This document shows positions 16,582-24,971 of a stretch of DNA of 64,000 nucleotides, one piece after another. The notes under the pieces are model-generated. The model saw only the letters and a list, made by a program, of their open reading frames with translations. It did not search any database and was not told where the DNA came from. The translations under genes and the position numbers were made by a program. Origin of the DNA: JAFECT01 sp036501825 (GTDB lineage: Bacteria > Pseudomonadota > Alphaproteobacteria > Caulobacterales > Caulobacteraceae); NCBI GenBank assembly GCA_036501825.1, contig DASXZP010000036.1, positions 372,001-436,000 of the forward strand, in the 5' to 3' direction. How positions within the stretch are numbered: position 1 is the first letter of the stretch; each line of letters starts with the position of its first letter.

Positions 16582-17754
16582 TCATTTCTTATACTGCGTG
16601 AGGTAGTTAGACTCCTTATCGATAACGAACTCGGCACGTATGGCCGCACGTTCTGTCTCGTAGGCGTTCCGGCGCTTTTCGGCGGCGGTCTTCATCGCTG
16701 ACTCTGCCGACCTCGCTAGCGCCAACAGGGCAGGAGAGAACACCGCGTAGAATTTCGCGAACACGAAGTGACCGCCAATTTGAAGAACGGCGGCAAGGCC
16801 CCCTCGGGAGGCTAAGTCGGTAACCCGTCCGACGAGCACACTCGCTTTTTGACGAACGGCCATGACGGTGGAAGGGCGTTTCTGATGTCTGTAGCCGAAC
16901 ATCGAAATAACACTCGTGTAGTCTTTGAGCGACTTGAGAATCTCGTCGAATGACACCACGCCCAGCCGCATGTTCTCGAGCGCTGCAAAATAGGCGGCTC
17001 CCGCTTTGCGCACCTCCACGATCTCAGCCAAGGTGAGCGAATAGAAGGAGTCTATATCGAGCGCCGACACGTCGATATCGAAGCTCGCGAATTCCCGATC
17101 CTGTTCGGATATCTGCGTCTCGTCGGCCCCCGGCATGACCAATGTGTTGTAGGGTTCCAGCTCGGGCGGGAGAACCGCATGGGTATCGAGCAGCGCAAGC
17201 TGGGCCCGGATCTCGAGCGCCTGGTGAGCGTAAAACACCTTGTTTCCGATTTCCCGGATGAGGCGACCCTTGTCATAGTTGATCGCCTTCATCCTTGGCG
17301 CGTTCGCCATGTAGTCGAAGATGGTGCCGTCCTTATGACTGGGATCGAAATGGATGACCCCGAAATAGGGGTATTTGTATGCGAGTTGGGTGGCCTTCAT
17401 GGCCTCGTAGGCGGTTTCGTACGCGCCGTAGAGACCTCCAAGCGAGTCCTTCAAAAACGCACGCTCCATGTGCGCATCGACCAGGCGCGTGAAAAGCGGG
17501 TCGCGGTCAGCGGTGTCAGGGAAGACTTGCTCCACCTCTGACTGGATCGTCTCCAACTCGTCATCGAAGCGGTCCGTCCGGAATTGCGCGGCAAGCCCGT
17601 CGTGGAACAGCGACAGGTCCTGGCCCCTATACTCGCCAGCGAGAAACCTCCTCATCTCGACGAGGGTGAAATGGCGACCGCCGACGAGCTTAGGCCCGAG
17701 ACGCTGCAAGAAGCTATCGACAGCGATCCGCTTTACAAGGTAGCCGATGCGCAA
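16582..17754 (-). CDS. Uncharacterised 390-residue protein inserted in module 1
   Basis: I do not recognise a family. It starts at a TTG (17754); an in-frame TGA lies 18 bp upstream and no ATG/GTG is available before residue ~34, so the N-terminus may have been clipped by the rearrangement. The chain is mostly helical with long acidic helices (DDELETIQSEVEQVF), YGAYETAYEAMKATQLAYKYPYFG, and a hydrophobic stretch near the C-terminus (GLAAVLQIGGHFVFAKFYAVFSPALLALA) that could be a membrane-associated hairpin, followed by a basic helix. G+C is visibly lower than neighbouring genes. Lying between a sigma-factor head and an isopeptidase tail, it is probably imported cargo. Confidence 0.6.
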   Translation of the reverse strand: MRIGYLVKRIAVDSFLQRLGPKLVGGRHFTLVEMRRFLAGEYRGQDLSLFHDGLAAQFRTDRFDDELETIQSEVEQVFPDTADRDPLFTRLVDAHMERAFLKDSLGGLYGAYETAYEAMKATQLAYKYPYFGVIHFDPSHKDGTIFDYMANAPRMKAINYDKGRLIREIGNKVFYAHQALEIRAQLALLDTHAVLPPELEPYNTLVMPGADETQISEQDREFASFDIDVSALDIDSFYSLTLAEIVEVRKAGAAYFAALENMRLGVVSFDEILKSLKDYTSVISMFGYRHQKRPSTVMAVRQKASVLVGRVTDLASRGGLAAVLQIGGHFVFAKFYAVFSPALLALARSAESAMKTAAEKRRNAYETERAAIRAEFVIDKESNYLTQYKK

Positions 17755-17811
17755 ACGGCGCTGAGGCTGGAGTCAAACGGTATTCGGTCGCTCCTGGGCG
17801 AATCGGAGCTT

Positions 17812-18045
17812 TACAGATTGAGAAAAGTCTATGGGAAGCCGGTTGAGCGGATTTATTTTCCTCAGGGCGAACATATTTTGATCGTGCCCAGCGAAAGGCT
17901 CGCATCACAAGGCGGCAACGTCGACTGGTTCAGATTTTGGCTTCAGGGTTACGAGGATCCCGATCCTGCGAAGAGACCACAATATGTGCGCTGGGAGGCG
18001 TTGAGAGAACAGCAGATACATAACGCGAAGTCTGCGCCCACATAA
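17812..18045 (+). pseudogene. Lasso isopeptidase / S9 peptidase, 3' fragment (module 1 remnant)
   Basis: The last 77 codons of an S9-type peptidase. YRLRKVYGKPVERIYFP, GEHIL (the likely catalytic His) and NVDWFRFWLQGYEDPD align with the ends of the intact isopeptidase at 24972-27275 (NADWFDFWLQGHEDSD). The frame is open upstream to 17584, but that part reads antisense through the neighbouring gene and shows no peptidase similarity. Base composition is lower in G+C than surrounding DNA, as in module 3. Confidence 0.7.
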
Positions 18046-18154
18046 TCTTGCGCGAACCAAACCATTCTGAGGTCGGCCCTTTTGTGGGGACCGCGGCCCT
18101 CAAGTGTATGGGCAACGCAGCCGTCCTCGTCATCCGCTACCGTGTCGGCCACAG

Positions 18155-18652
18155 CTAGAGTCCGTCTCTTAGGTGCGTGAGCACCAGCGCAGCTGCGACG
18201 AACAACGCCTGCCGGCGGTCCTCGCTTTGCCATATCCGGCGCGGGTACGGGAGCCGATGACGGAGCGCGGCGACGTGTCGGACGACGGCTTCGGCGATCT
18301 CCTGGCGGGTGCGGGCGCCGACTTCGGAGAAGGCTTCACGCACTTCGTCGCGGGTGTAGACGAACACCTCGACGCCGCGGCTTTCGGCGAGGTTGGTCAC
18401 CGCGACGTTCAGCCGGGCGATGCGCTCGGCGCGTCGCGTGGCGGTGCGGCTGAAGGCTTCCATGACCAGGGCTTCGGGCGTCAGCCGCTGCAGGATGGCG
18501 TCGAGGCGTCGGATGCATTGCGGGTTCTTGTCGCCGGTGACGAAGACCAGGCCCCAGTCGATCAGGTGGATTCCGTCAAAGGCGACCCAGCCGAAACCGC
18601 GCGGCGTCGGATGAAAACCCAGCACCAAGCCTGGCGGGCGGGACGCGGTCAT
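18155..18652 (-). CDS. RuvC/RNase H-fold-like protein of the mobile element
   Basis: 165 residues. LVLGFHPTPRGFGWVAFDG resembles the first hairpin of RuvC-type resolvases (which read GIDPG-x-TG), with His where the first catalytic Asp is expected. The second strand ends ALVMEAFSR (Glu in the RuvC second-acid position), and the last helix has SEDRRQALFVAAALVLTHL. The helix TRDEVREAFSEVGARTRQEIAEAV matches the K-x3-G..(T/S)K-x2-V segment of RuvC. Inference: a diverged or inactive Holliday-junction-type nuclease. Its start overlaps the XRE gene's stop as ATGA (18649-18652), so they are co-translated. Confidence 0.6.
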   Translation of the reverse strand: MTASRPPGLVLGFHPTPRGFGWVAFDGIHLIDWGLVFVTGDKNPQCIRRLDAILQRLTPEALVMEAFSRTATRRAERIARLNVAVTNLAESRGVEVFVYTRDEVREAFSEVGARTRQEIAEAVVRHVAALRHRLPYPRRIWQSEDRRQALFVAAALVLTHLRDGL

Positions 18653-18990
18653 GCGCCGCCGCGGTTACCCAATCGATCGGCCAGCAGGGCGAGCAGCTCA
18701 CGTTTGCGGTTGGACGCCGGATCGCTGCGTTGCGCGATCTTGCGGTCGAGCGCCGCGGCCTGGCGCATTAGCGCGTCCTCGAACTCTGCGTGGAGCTCCG
18801 GGAACAGCTCCGCACAGGCGGTGTCGAACAACATCTGGCACATGAGCACGACCTTCAGACTGGGGCGGTAACGGCCGGCCTCGAGGTCGGAGATGCCGCC
18901 GCGCGAGCGACGGCCGAGCAGCAGGCTGAGGTCTCGCTGGGAAAGCGCCCAGCTCTTGCGGTGGGTGCGCACATAGTTGAGGTGAGCCAT
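18649..18990 (-). CDS. XRE family helix-turn-helix regulator
   Basis: 113 residues. Residues 4-60 form an XRE domain: NYVRTHRKSWALSQRDLSLLLG, RSRGGISDLEAGRYRPSLK (recognition helix and following turn). The remainder is a charged helix probably used for dimerisation. It heads a two-gene minus-strand operon with the RuvC-like gene. A copy of the element-wide CCACGTCTTT motif stands about 70 bp upstream (19058-19076) in the orientation of this gene, so it may autoregulate or be controlled together with the other element genes. Confidence 0.8.
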   Translation of the reverse strand: MAHLNYVRTHRKSWALSQRDLSLLLGRRSRGGISDLEAGRYRPSLKVVLMCQMLFDTACAELFPELHAEFEDALMRQAAALDRKIAQRSDPASNRKRELLALLADRLGNRGGA

Positions 18991-19039
18991 GGATGTGAAG
19001 GTTAGACGCGACCCCTAATCGGGATCTTCGACCATCATT

Positions 19040-19076
19040 TCGTGGGATGACGCGGCGACAAAGACGTGGAATCGCC
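19040..19076 (-). promoter_or_regulatory. Element promoter motif, copy at the XRE gene
   Basis: Minus strand: GGCGATTCCACGTCTTTGT (19058-19076), with an AT-richer AATGAT hexamer 18 nt downstream of CTTTGT. The same word and spacing recur at 20468, 27357, 32086 and 32172. Read as -35 region plus operator. Confidence 0.5.
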
Positions 19077-19111
19077 GCTCTGGCGGGCCGCCCGCGGCGC
19101 TGACCTCATGG

Positions 19112-20404
19112 TTAGGGGTCGGTGGCGCCGAACCTTGCGGCGAGCGCCGCGAGCTTGGGTCGCTCGCTGGCGGGGATGACGAACACGCCGTTGGATTTTG
19201 TGGTCTGCAGCCGCAGCTTGGTGCGCAGAAACCACCCGGTCCATTTGAGGGTGGCGGGCTGTCCCAGGCGGTCGCCGCCGGCGGCGATGTAGGCCTCGGC
19301 GGCCGCGGCGACGCTGACGCGGGTCGTGCGGTGGTCTGCAAACAGGTTGGCGAGAACTCTGACCATCAGGCCCTCGGAGGAGGCGGCACGCTCTTCCTTG
19401 AGCCGCGTCTGCTCCTGGGTGAGGCTCTGGTGGATGCTGGCGCGCACCTCCGGGTCGTCGACCAGCGAGAGCAGTGACAGGGTCGTCTGGTTCAGGCGGG
19501 GTTCGACGCCAGGGGCCAGGCGCGAGGGATCGGCCTTCACCGTCGCCAAAGTGGCGAAGCGCCAGGCCAGGAGCTTGTTGCGCAGGATCAGGGCTTCCGG
19601 GGCGAGGGTGGCGGGAAGCTGAATCGGGATGTCGCTTCGCAGCGCGCTGAGACCGGTTTCCTCGGTGAGGAACCGGCTCTCCAATGCGCGGTCGGCAAAG
19701 CCGTGGCGCATGGCCACCAGCTTGGGGCCGTAGACCTGGAAGGCGCGCGGATTGAACTCCTTGTGCCGGTTGATCATGGTTCTGAGCACCGGCAGGCCGC
19801 GCATGGTGCCGTTGTTGAGGATCTTGGTCAGCGGTGCGGTGGCGTCCGAGAACCGGAAATCCGCTTCGTCGAGCACCAGGGTGCCGGCGAAGGCGTCGAG
19901 CACGTGAAAGATCGGCGAGACGGTGGAGGCGCCGGAGGCGAAGAACGCCTTGTAGCAGAGGTGGCCCAAGGTCAGCAGCGCGCGGGTCTTGCCGGTGCCG
20001 TAGTCGCCGCGGAAGCGTAGGTACGGTACCTCGCTGAAACCGTCGTAGACCCAGCTCAACAGCACATAGTGGGCGGCGATCGCCTCGAAGGTCGGGCTGA
20101 GGTCGACGTAGCGATGCAGGAACGCCTGCACCTCTTTGAGCAACGACGCCTTGTCGGTGTAGTCGCCCACATCCGACGGCAGCAGCACGCTGCCTGAAGC
20201 GATCAGGGTGTTGTCGGCGGAGTAAGGGGTGAGCGTGCTTCCGTTGGCGAGCTCCAGGCGTTGCACGCGTTCGATTGCACCGCCTGGTTCAGCCACGGCG
20301 AGCGCGGTCTCGCCGTGTTGGGCGTCGTAGAGCAGCTCGACCAGACGGCCGTCGGCGAGCACGCGGGACACGGTGGGAAGGGTTGTGGGTTTGAAGTCGG
20401 TCAT
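19112..20404 (-). CDS. AAA/P-loop ATPase of DUF927/DnaC-primase-helicase type (mobile element)
   Basis: 430 residues. Walker A FRGDYGTGKTRALLTLGHL (about residue 130) and Walker B AGTLVLDEADFRF (about residue 175), followed by sensor-like NGTMRGLPVLRT. N-terminal beta-rich region (DGRLVELLYDAQHGETALAVAEPGG) precedes the ATPase core; the C-terminal ~90 residues look like a winged-helix (VSVAAAAEAYIAAGGDRLGQPATLKWTGWFLRTKL). This arrangement resembles ATPases of integrative elements and phage replication genes that load or replace a helicase. Target unknown. Divergent from sigma factor module 2, minus strand like the XRE/RuvC-like pair, from which it is 121 bp apart. Confidence 0.65.
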   Translation of the reverse strand: MTDFKPTTLPTVSRVLADGRLVELLYDAQHGETALAVAEPGGAIERVQRLELANGSTLTPYSADNTLIASGSVLLPSDVGDYTDKASLLKEVQAFLHRYVDLSPTFEAIAAHYVLLSWVYDGFSEVPYLRFRGDYGTGKTRALLTLGHLCYKAFFASGASTVSPIFHVLDAFAGTLVLDEADFRFSDATAPLTKILNNGTMRGLPVLRTMINRHKEFNPRAFQVYGPKLVAMRHGFADRALESRFLTEETGLSALRSDIPIQLPATLAPEALILRNKLLAWRFATLATVKADPSRLAPGVEPRLNQTTLSLLSLVDDPEVRASIHQSLTQEQTRLKEERAASSEGLMVRVLANLFADHRTTRVSVAAAAEAYIAAGGDRLGQPATLKWTGWFLRTKLRLQTTKSNGVFVIPASERPKLAALAARFGATDP

Positions 20405-20445
20405 GACCCCAGTGTGGGGTTTGCCCGCGGCATCGGCCTAGGCGT

Positions 20446-20510
20446 GGATCGGCCGGCCCTTGCGGCGGGTCCACGTCTTTTTCGGGGGCGCCCCTCTCCA
20501 GTATAACGCC
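20446..20510 (+). repeat. Direct repeat / promoter copy left of module 2
   Basis: Contains GGGTCCACGTCTTTTTCGG, a GCGCCCCTCT block and AGTATAACGC (TATAAC at 20502-20507). The 27338-27397 copy has the same words in the same order and orientation. TCTTTT/CTTTTT and TATAAC are 18-19 nt apart and make a credible promoter. The two copies flank the whole sigma-FecR-receptor-isopeptidase module 2. Confidence 0.65.
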
Positions 20511-20673
20511 GCGCGGGATTCGAGGCCGGGGCGCGGTGCACGGGTGTGGGGATGACGCTGCGCTCGATCAGCGGCGGGGGCCGGCGGCCTTTCGGCGGTC
20601 GGGTTTTCGGGGGTTGCGCGTACTATGCTGTAGGCGTGGGCAAACCGTTCGCGTCTGACGGGACGCCAGGCGC

Positions 20674-21186
20674 GTGCAGGTTGAGGCAAAGGTCGATCTC
20701 GGGTCGTTGAGCCGGCGGTTCCGCCCGGCGCTGATGGCGTTCTTCGTGCGGCGTCTGCACAACCACGCCGAGGCCGAGGATCTGACCCAGGAGGTCCTGG
20801 TGCGCTTGGCGGCCCATACGGACACGCTCAAGGCCGATCGGCCCGACGCCTACGTGTTCCAAGCGGCGGCCAACCTGCTGCGCGACCGGGCGAGGAAGGC
20901 GGCGGTGCGGGCGCGCTATGGCCGCGGGCAGGGGGCGATCGACGCCGGCGAGGTCGAGGAGCGCGATCCCGACCGGGTGCTGCTGGGGCGGGTTGCGCTG
21001 GCGACCGTCACCGCGGCGCTGAAGGAGTTACCCGAACGGACCCGGTCGATCTTCATCCTGTTCCGGCTCGAGAACATGAAACAGCGCGAGATCGCCGACA
21101 TGTACGGCCTGTCCCTGCGCGTGGTCGAACGCCACGTCGTGAAGGCCAGCCTGCACCTGCGCGCACGCCTGGGGGAAGACCGATGA
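20674..21186 (+). CDS. ECF sigma factor (FecI-like), module 2
   Basis: 170 residues from a GTG at 20674. Region 2: FFVRRLHNHAEAEDLTQEVLVRLAAH with the DLTQE core; region 4: LPERTRSIFILFRLENMKQREIADMYGLSLRVVERHVVKASLHLR, the helix-turn-helix for -35 recognition. It overlaps the FecR gene as ATGA (21183-21186). Known scheme: the cognate receptor signals through FecR to release this factor, which then activates the receptor and peptidase genes downstream. A possible -10 (TATGCT, 20625-20630) and the repeat-borne promoter at 20502 lie upstream. Confidence 0.9.
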   Translation: MQVEAKVDLGSLSRRFRPALMAFFVRRLHNHAEAEDLTQEVLVRLAAHTDTLKADRPDAYVFQAAANLLRDRARKAAVRARYGRGQGAIDAGEVEERDPDRVLLGRVALATVTAALKELPERTRSIFILFRLENMKQREIADMYGLSLRVVERHVVKASLHLRARLGEDR

Positions 21187-22259
21187 CGTCTCCGGTCGCC
21201 GTGTCCGGCGAGACCGATGCGAGGGCCGCCGAGGCCGCGCTGTGGTCAGCGCGCCTGGCCGAGGGGCCGCTGGCGGCGGAAGACCACGCCGCGTTCCAAG
21301 CGTGGCTCGACGCCGATCCTTTGAACGCCGAGGCGATGGACGAGATCGTCCGGGTGTGGAGCGGGGTCGAGGCGCACGCAGCCGCCCCGGAACTGCTGGA
21401 GCTGCGCAAGCGTGCCCTGGCGTCGGCGCAGCGGGGCCAGCGCGGGCGGCTGACGCGGGTGTCGGCAGGGCCGGTGTGGGGCTGGGCGTCCCTGGCCGCC
21501 GCCCTGGCGCTGGTCGTCGTCGTGGCCGGAGCCTGGACGCTGTTTGCGCCGCGAAGCTACGCGACAGGTCTGGGTGAGCGGCGGGTGGTCGCGCTGTCCG
21601 ACGGCTCGCGCGTGTCGCTCGACGCCGAGACCACGGTGCGGGTCCGCTACGCCTTCGGCCATCGTGAGCTGTGGCTCGATCGCGGCCGCGCCAAGTTCGA
21701 CGTCGCCAAGGATCCGCTGCGGCCGTTCACCGTCGACGCCGGCGGCCGCGAGGTGGTGGCTACCGGCACGTCGTTCAGCGTCGAACTGCTTCATAAGCAG
21801 GTTCGGGTCGTTCTCTACGAAGGGCATGTGGCGGTGCTCGCGCCGGGCGGCGGCGGGCGTCCAGCGCCGGTGACGGTGGGACCGCAGCGTGCGCCGGCCG
21901 AGCGGGCGTTGACGCCGGGCCACGAGCTGATTGCGCCGTCCGCGGGTGCAGGCGCGGCGGCCGTGACGCCGATGGCGACGGTGGCCGCGGTCGATCCGGT
22001 TCGCTCCGCCGCCTGGGAGGGCGGTCAGCTGGTGTTCGAGGATGAACCGCTGACCACGGCGGTGGCGCGGATGGATCGTTATGCCGCGACGCCGCTGGTG
22101 CTCGGCGACGCGGAGGTCGGGCGCGTGCGCATCTCCGGCGTATTCCGCGCCGGCGACGCCACGTCGTTTGTGCAGGGTTTGACGGCGGCGTTTCCGGTGG
22201 CGGCGCGGCAGGAGAGCGACCGGATTGTGCTGACCAGCGATCGGTCGCGACAGAAATAG
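21183..22259 (+). CDS. FecR-type anti-sigma / signal relay protein, module 2
   Basis: 358 residues. N-terminal cytoplasmic sigma-binding domain (DUF4880-like): EAALWSARLAEGPLAAEDHAAFQAWLDADPLN. One membrane span, WASLAAALALVVVVAGAWTLFA (about residues 101-122). Periplasmic FecR domain: RRVVALSDGSRVSLDAETTVRV and LDRGRAKFDVAKDPLRPFTVDAG, with an Ala/Gly-rich linker, then a secretin/TonB-short-like C-terminal domain (LTTAVARMDRYAATPLVLGD) that contacts the STN domain of the receptor. Sits between sigma and receptor genes, as usual. Confidence 0.9.
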   Translation: MTSPVAVSGETDARAAEAALWSARLAEGPLAAEDHAAFQAWLDADPLNAEAMDEIVRVWSGVEAHAAAPELLELRKRALASAQRGQRGRLTRVSAGPVWGWASLAAALALVVVVAGAWTLFAPRSYATGLGERRVVALSDGSRVSLDAETTVRVRYAFGHRELWLDRGRAKFDVAKDPLRPFTVDAGGREVVATGTSFSVELLHKQVRVVLYEGHVAVLAPGGGGRPAPVTVGPQRAPAERALTPGHELIAPSAGAGAAAVTPMATVAAVDPVRSAAWEGGQLVFEDEPLTTAVARMDRYAATPLVLGDAEVGRVRISGVFRAGDATSFVQGLTAAFPVAARQESDRIVLTSDRSRQK

Positions 22260-22336
22260 GACGGACGGGAGTCGGGTTTGGCGAGGTCGCTCGTAACACC
22301 TTCATGACAGCGGCAAAGTCCGCACGGGGGATCGTC

Positions 22337-24925
22337 ATGATGTTTGGTAAGTTCAGCCGTTTGGGGCTCGAGACTTCGGCCGCTGCGGCGGCGTTGTTGG
22401 TTTTCGCCATGCCGGTTGCTGCGGTGGCCCAGAGCCAGGCCACCCAGTTCAACATTCCCGCCCAGACCCTCGGCTCAGCGCTGCGCGCCTACGGCCAGGC
22501 GACCGGTCAGCCGATCATCTTTTCGGAAGACGACGTGCGCGGAAAGCGGACCACGGGCGTGGTGGGGAGCTTTGCGCCCGACGAGGCGCTGCGGCGGCTG
22601 CTCGCGGGCAGCGGGCTGGAGGTGAAGCGGACGGCGGGCGGGGTGATCTATCTCGGCGCGGCGGCGCAGGATGCGGCGCCCGCCGCTGAGGCGGCGACGT
22701 CTGTGCAGGAAGTGGTGGTTACGGGGACGAACATCCGCGGCATTGCGCCTGCAGGCTCGCCGATCGAAACGTTTTCCCGCAAGCAAATCGACGACTCGGG
22801 CTTGGCCACGCTCGACCAGTTTTTCACTACGATCCCGCAAAACCTCGCGCAATATACCCCGGTCACCAACCTCAACGGCAACAGCGTAGGCGGACCTTCG
22901 CAATCCGGGTCGAACAACTACGCCGGCGCGTTCGCCAACATCCATGGGCTTGGCCCGGACGCGACCTTGACCCTCATCAATGGGGCGAGGATCGCGCCCG
23001 CCGGCGACACGGGCAGCCTTGTCGATATTTCGCTGATCCCGCTCGCGGCCGTCGATCACGTTGAAATCCTGGCCGATGGCGCTTCCGCCATTTACGGCAC
23101 CGACGCCGTCGCCGGCGTCGTCAATATCGTTCTGCGACACGACTTCGACGGCGCCGAGAGTTCGGTACGCTACGGCGGCGCGACGGAAGGCGGCGACGAC
23201 GAGCTTACGGCTTCGCAGCTGTTGGGAAAGACCTGGTCGACCGGCAACGTTCTGCTCGTCTACGAATATGACCACCAGTATGGTTTGACCGCGGCGCAAC
23301 GATCGTTTTCGTCGGGCATCGCGCCCACGGACACGATCCTGCCCACCCAACTCCGGCAGAGCGTCTTCGTCACCGGCAGCCAGCAATTGCCGGCGGACAT
23401 CTCGCTTGATTTCAGCGCGTTTTATACGACGCGGCAGTTTGCCGACACCTTCGTCATTCCGGCGTTTGCGAGCTTCAATACGACCGGGACGTCAGATCAG
23501 TACGGCGGCAACCTGAGCCTGAGCCGCAAGCTGTTCGGCGACTGGACCGGCACGTTTGTCGCGGACTCCTCCCGGACGGATCAGAATCGGGACCTCGTGG
23601 AATTCGGGACGCCCAACCTGACCCATGCGGTGCTTGGTGTGGATTCGGTCGGCGTGCGAGCTGACGGTTCACTCTTCCCGATTTGGGGAGGCGACGTGAA
23701 GGCGGCCGTCGGCGGCGAAGTGCGTCGCGAAAGCATCGATCAGTCGCAGATCGACGCGGCGAACCCTGGAACGGACAGCTTGCATCGAACGGTGACCGGT
23801 CTTTACGGCGAGCTGTTCGTTCCGTTGGTCGGTGCGGACAACGGCGTGCCGTTGGTCAAGTCGCTGTCGGCCTCGATCGCCGGCCGTTATGACGACTATG
23901 AAAACAGCGGCTCTTCGTTCAACCCGAAGGTCGGTCTTTCGTGGGCGCTCAATTCCAGTCTGACGTTGAGATCCAGCTACTCGACGTCTTATCGCGCGCC
24001 GTCGCTCACCGAACTCGTGCCGTCTCCGGAGTCGTTTACCTACAACCTGCCGAACGCCAGTTCGCCATCGGGCGTGACCGACACCCTGGTCAACGAGCAG
24101 GGCGGCAACCCCAATCTGCGCCCGGAGCGCGCGACCTCCTATTCCGCAGGCTTCGACCTGACGCCGGATTTTGCGCCGGGTCTGAAGATAAGCGCCACCT
24201 ATTTCCACACGCTCTTCAAAGACCGGATTCAGGACCCGCCCATCGTCGGCAGCTTTTTCGACGTCTATTCACAGCTGAGCACGCTGGCGCCCTATTTCCA
24301 GTTCAATCCTTCAGCCTCGGAGGTCGCTTCGTTTTTCAATGGCCCAGGCTTCGCGGGTGATTATGCCGGCGGCGGGCAGGGCGGCGTTCAGGCGATCTTC
24401 AACAACATTCCCACCAACATCGCCGCCTCGACGATGTCGGGCATTGACGCGCTGCTGTCCTACCGGTGGACCAACGACCTCGGCGAATTCGCCGTCACCG
24501 GCAACGCCGCCTATCTGTTGAGCAACGAATATCAACCGGCCGTCACGACCCCGACCGTGTCGCTGCTCAATCTGTACGGAGAGCCGCTGCGTTTGAGGGC
24601 GCGCGGCTCAATCGGCTGGATCAGGGCTGGCTTTAATTCGTCGCTGTCGATCAACTACGCCAACAGCTACGACAATCCGCTGACCACGCCGGAGAGTCGG
24701 GTTTCATCGCTGACGACGTTCGACCTTCGCGAGGCGTATCGGTTTAGCGAAGGCTCGCCCCCCTTGCTCAAGGGGTTGGCTGTTGCCCTCAGTGTGCAGG
24801 ATCTGTTCGACCAGAAGCCGCCGCGCATTGTCGTCGATACCGGGCTGACCAACCCCGGCTTCGATCCTGCGAACGCAAATCCGGCGGGCCGGGTGATCTC
24901 GCTCCAGCTCACCAAGCAATGGTGA
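22337..24925 (+). CDS. TonB-dependent receptor with STN signalling domain, module 2
   Basis: 862 residues from the ATG at 22337 (GGGGGA 6 nt upstream). Signal peptide ends near VAAVAQS. STN domain: FNIPAQTLGSALRAYGQATGQPIIF to residue ~105. TonB box/plug entry EVVVTGTNIRG, plug with GLGPDATLTLINGARIAP and DGASAIYGTDAVAGVVNIVL, then the barrel, ending in an aromatic residue (ISLQLTKQW) as expected of an outer-membrane beta-barrel. Context with an isopeptidase indicates lasso peptide uptake; the ligand itself cannot be read. G+C falls at the plug: counted lines give 47/60 at 22561-22620 and about 33/60 at 22801-22860. Confidence 0.9.
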   Translation: MMFGKFSRLGLETSAAAAALLVFAMPVAAVAQSQATQFNIPAQTLGSALRAYGQATGQPIIFSEDDVRGKRTTGVVGSFAPDEALRRLLAGSGLEVKRTAGGVIYLGAAAQDAAPAAEAATSVQEVVVTGTNIRGIAPAGSPIETFSRKQIDDSGLATLDQFFTTIPQNLAQYTPVTNLNGNSVGGPSQSGSNNYAGAFANIHGLGPDATLTLINGARIAPAGDTGSLVDISLIPLAAVDHVEILADGASAIYGTDAVAGVVNIVLRHDFDGAESSVRYGGATEGGDDELTASQLLGKTWSTGNVLLVYEYDHQYGLTAAQRSFSSGIAPTDTILPTQLRQSVFVTGSQQLPADISLDFSAFYTTRQFADTFVIPAFASFNTTGTSDQYGGNLSLSRKLFGDWTGTFVADSSRTDQNRDLVEFGTPNLTHAVLGVDSVGVRADGSLFPIWGGDVKAAVGGEVRRESIDQSQIDAANPGTDSLHRTVTGLYGELFVPLVGADNGVPLVKSLSASIAGRYDDYENSGSSFNPKVGLSWALNSSLTLRSSYSTSYRAPSLTELVPSPESFTYNLPNASSPSGVTDTLVNEQGGNPNLRPERATSYSAGFDLTPDFAPGLKISATYFHTLFKDRIQDPPIVGSFFDVYSQLSTLAPYFQFNPSASEVASFFNGPGFAGDYAGGGQGGVQAIFNNIPTNIAASTMSGIDALLSYRWTNDLGEFAVTGNAAYLLSNEYQPAVTTPTVSLLNLYGEPLRLRARGSIGWIRAGFNSSLSINYANSYDNPLTTPESRVSSLTTFDLREAYRFSEGSPPLLKGLAVALSVQDLFDQKPPRIVVDTGLTNPGFDPANANPAGRVISLQLTKQW

Positions 24926-24971
24926 CGACCGGTCAACGCGGATGTCACGGTAAGCGGGGGGGGGCGTCGCC

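Noticed and set aside
24926..24971. Place where a lasso precursor gene could hide between receptor and isopeptidase
   Set aside because: Only 46 bp; gaps beside the other module (49711-49779, 52483-52567) are also too short or lack a Gly-led core with Thr at -2.
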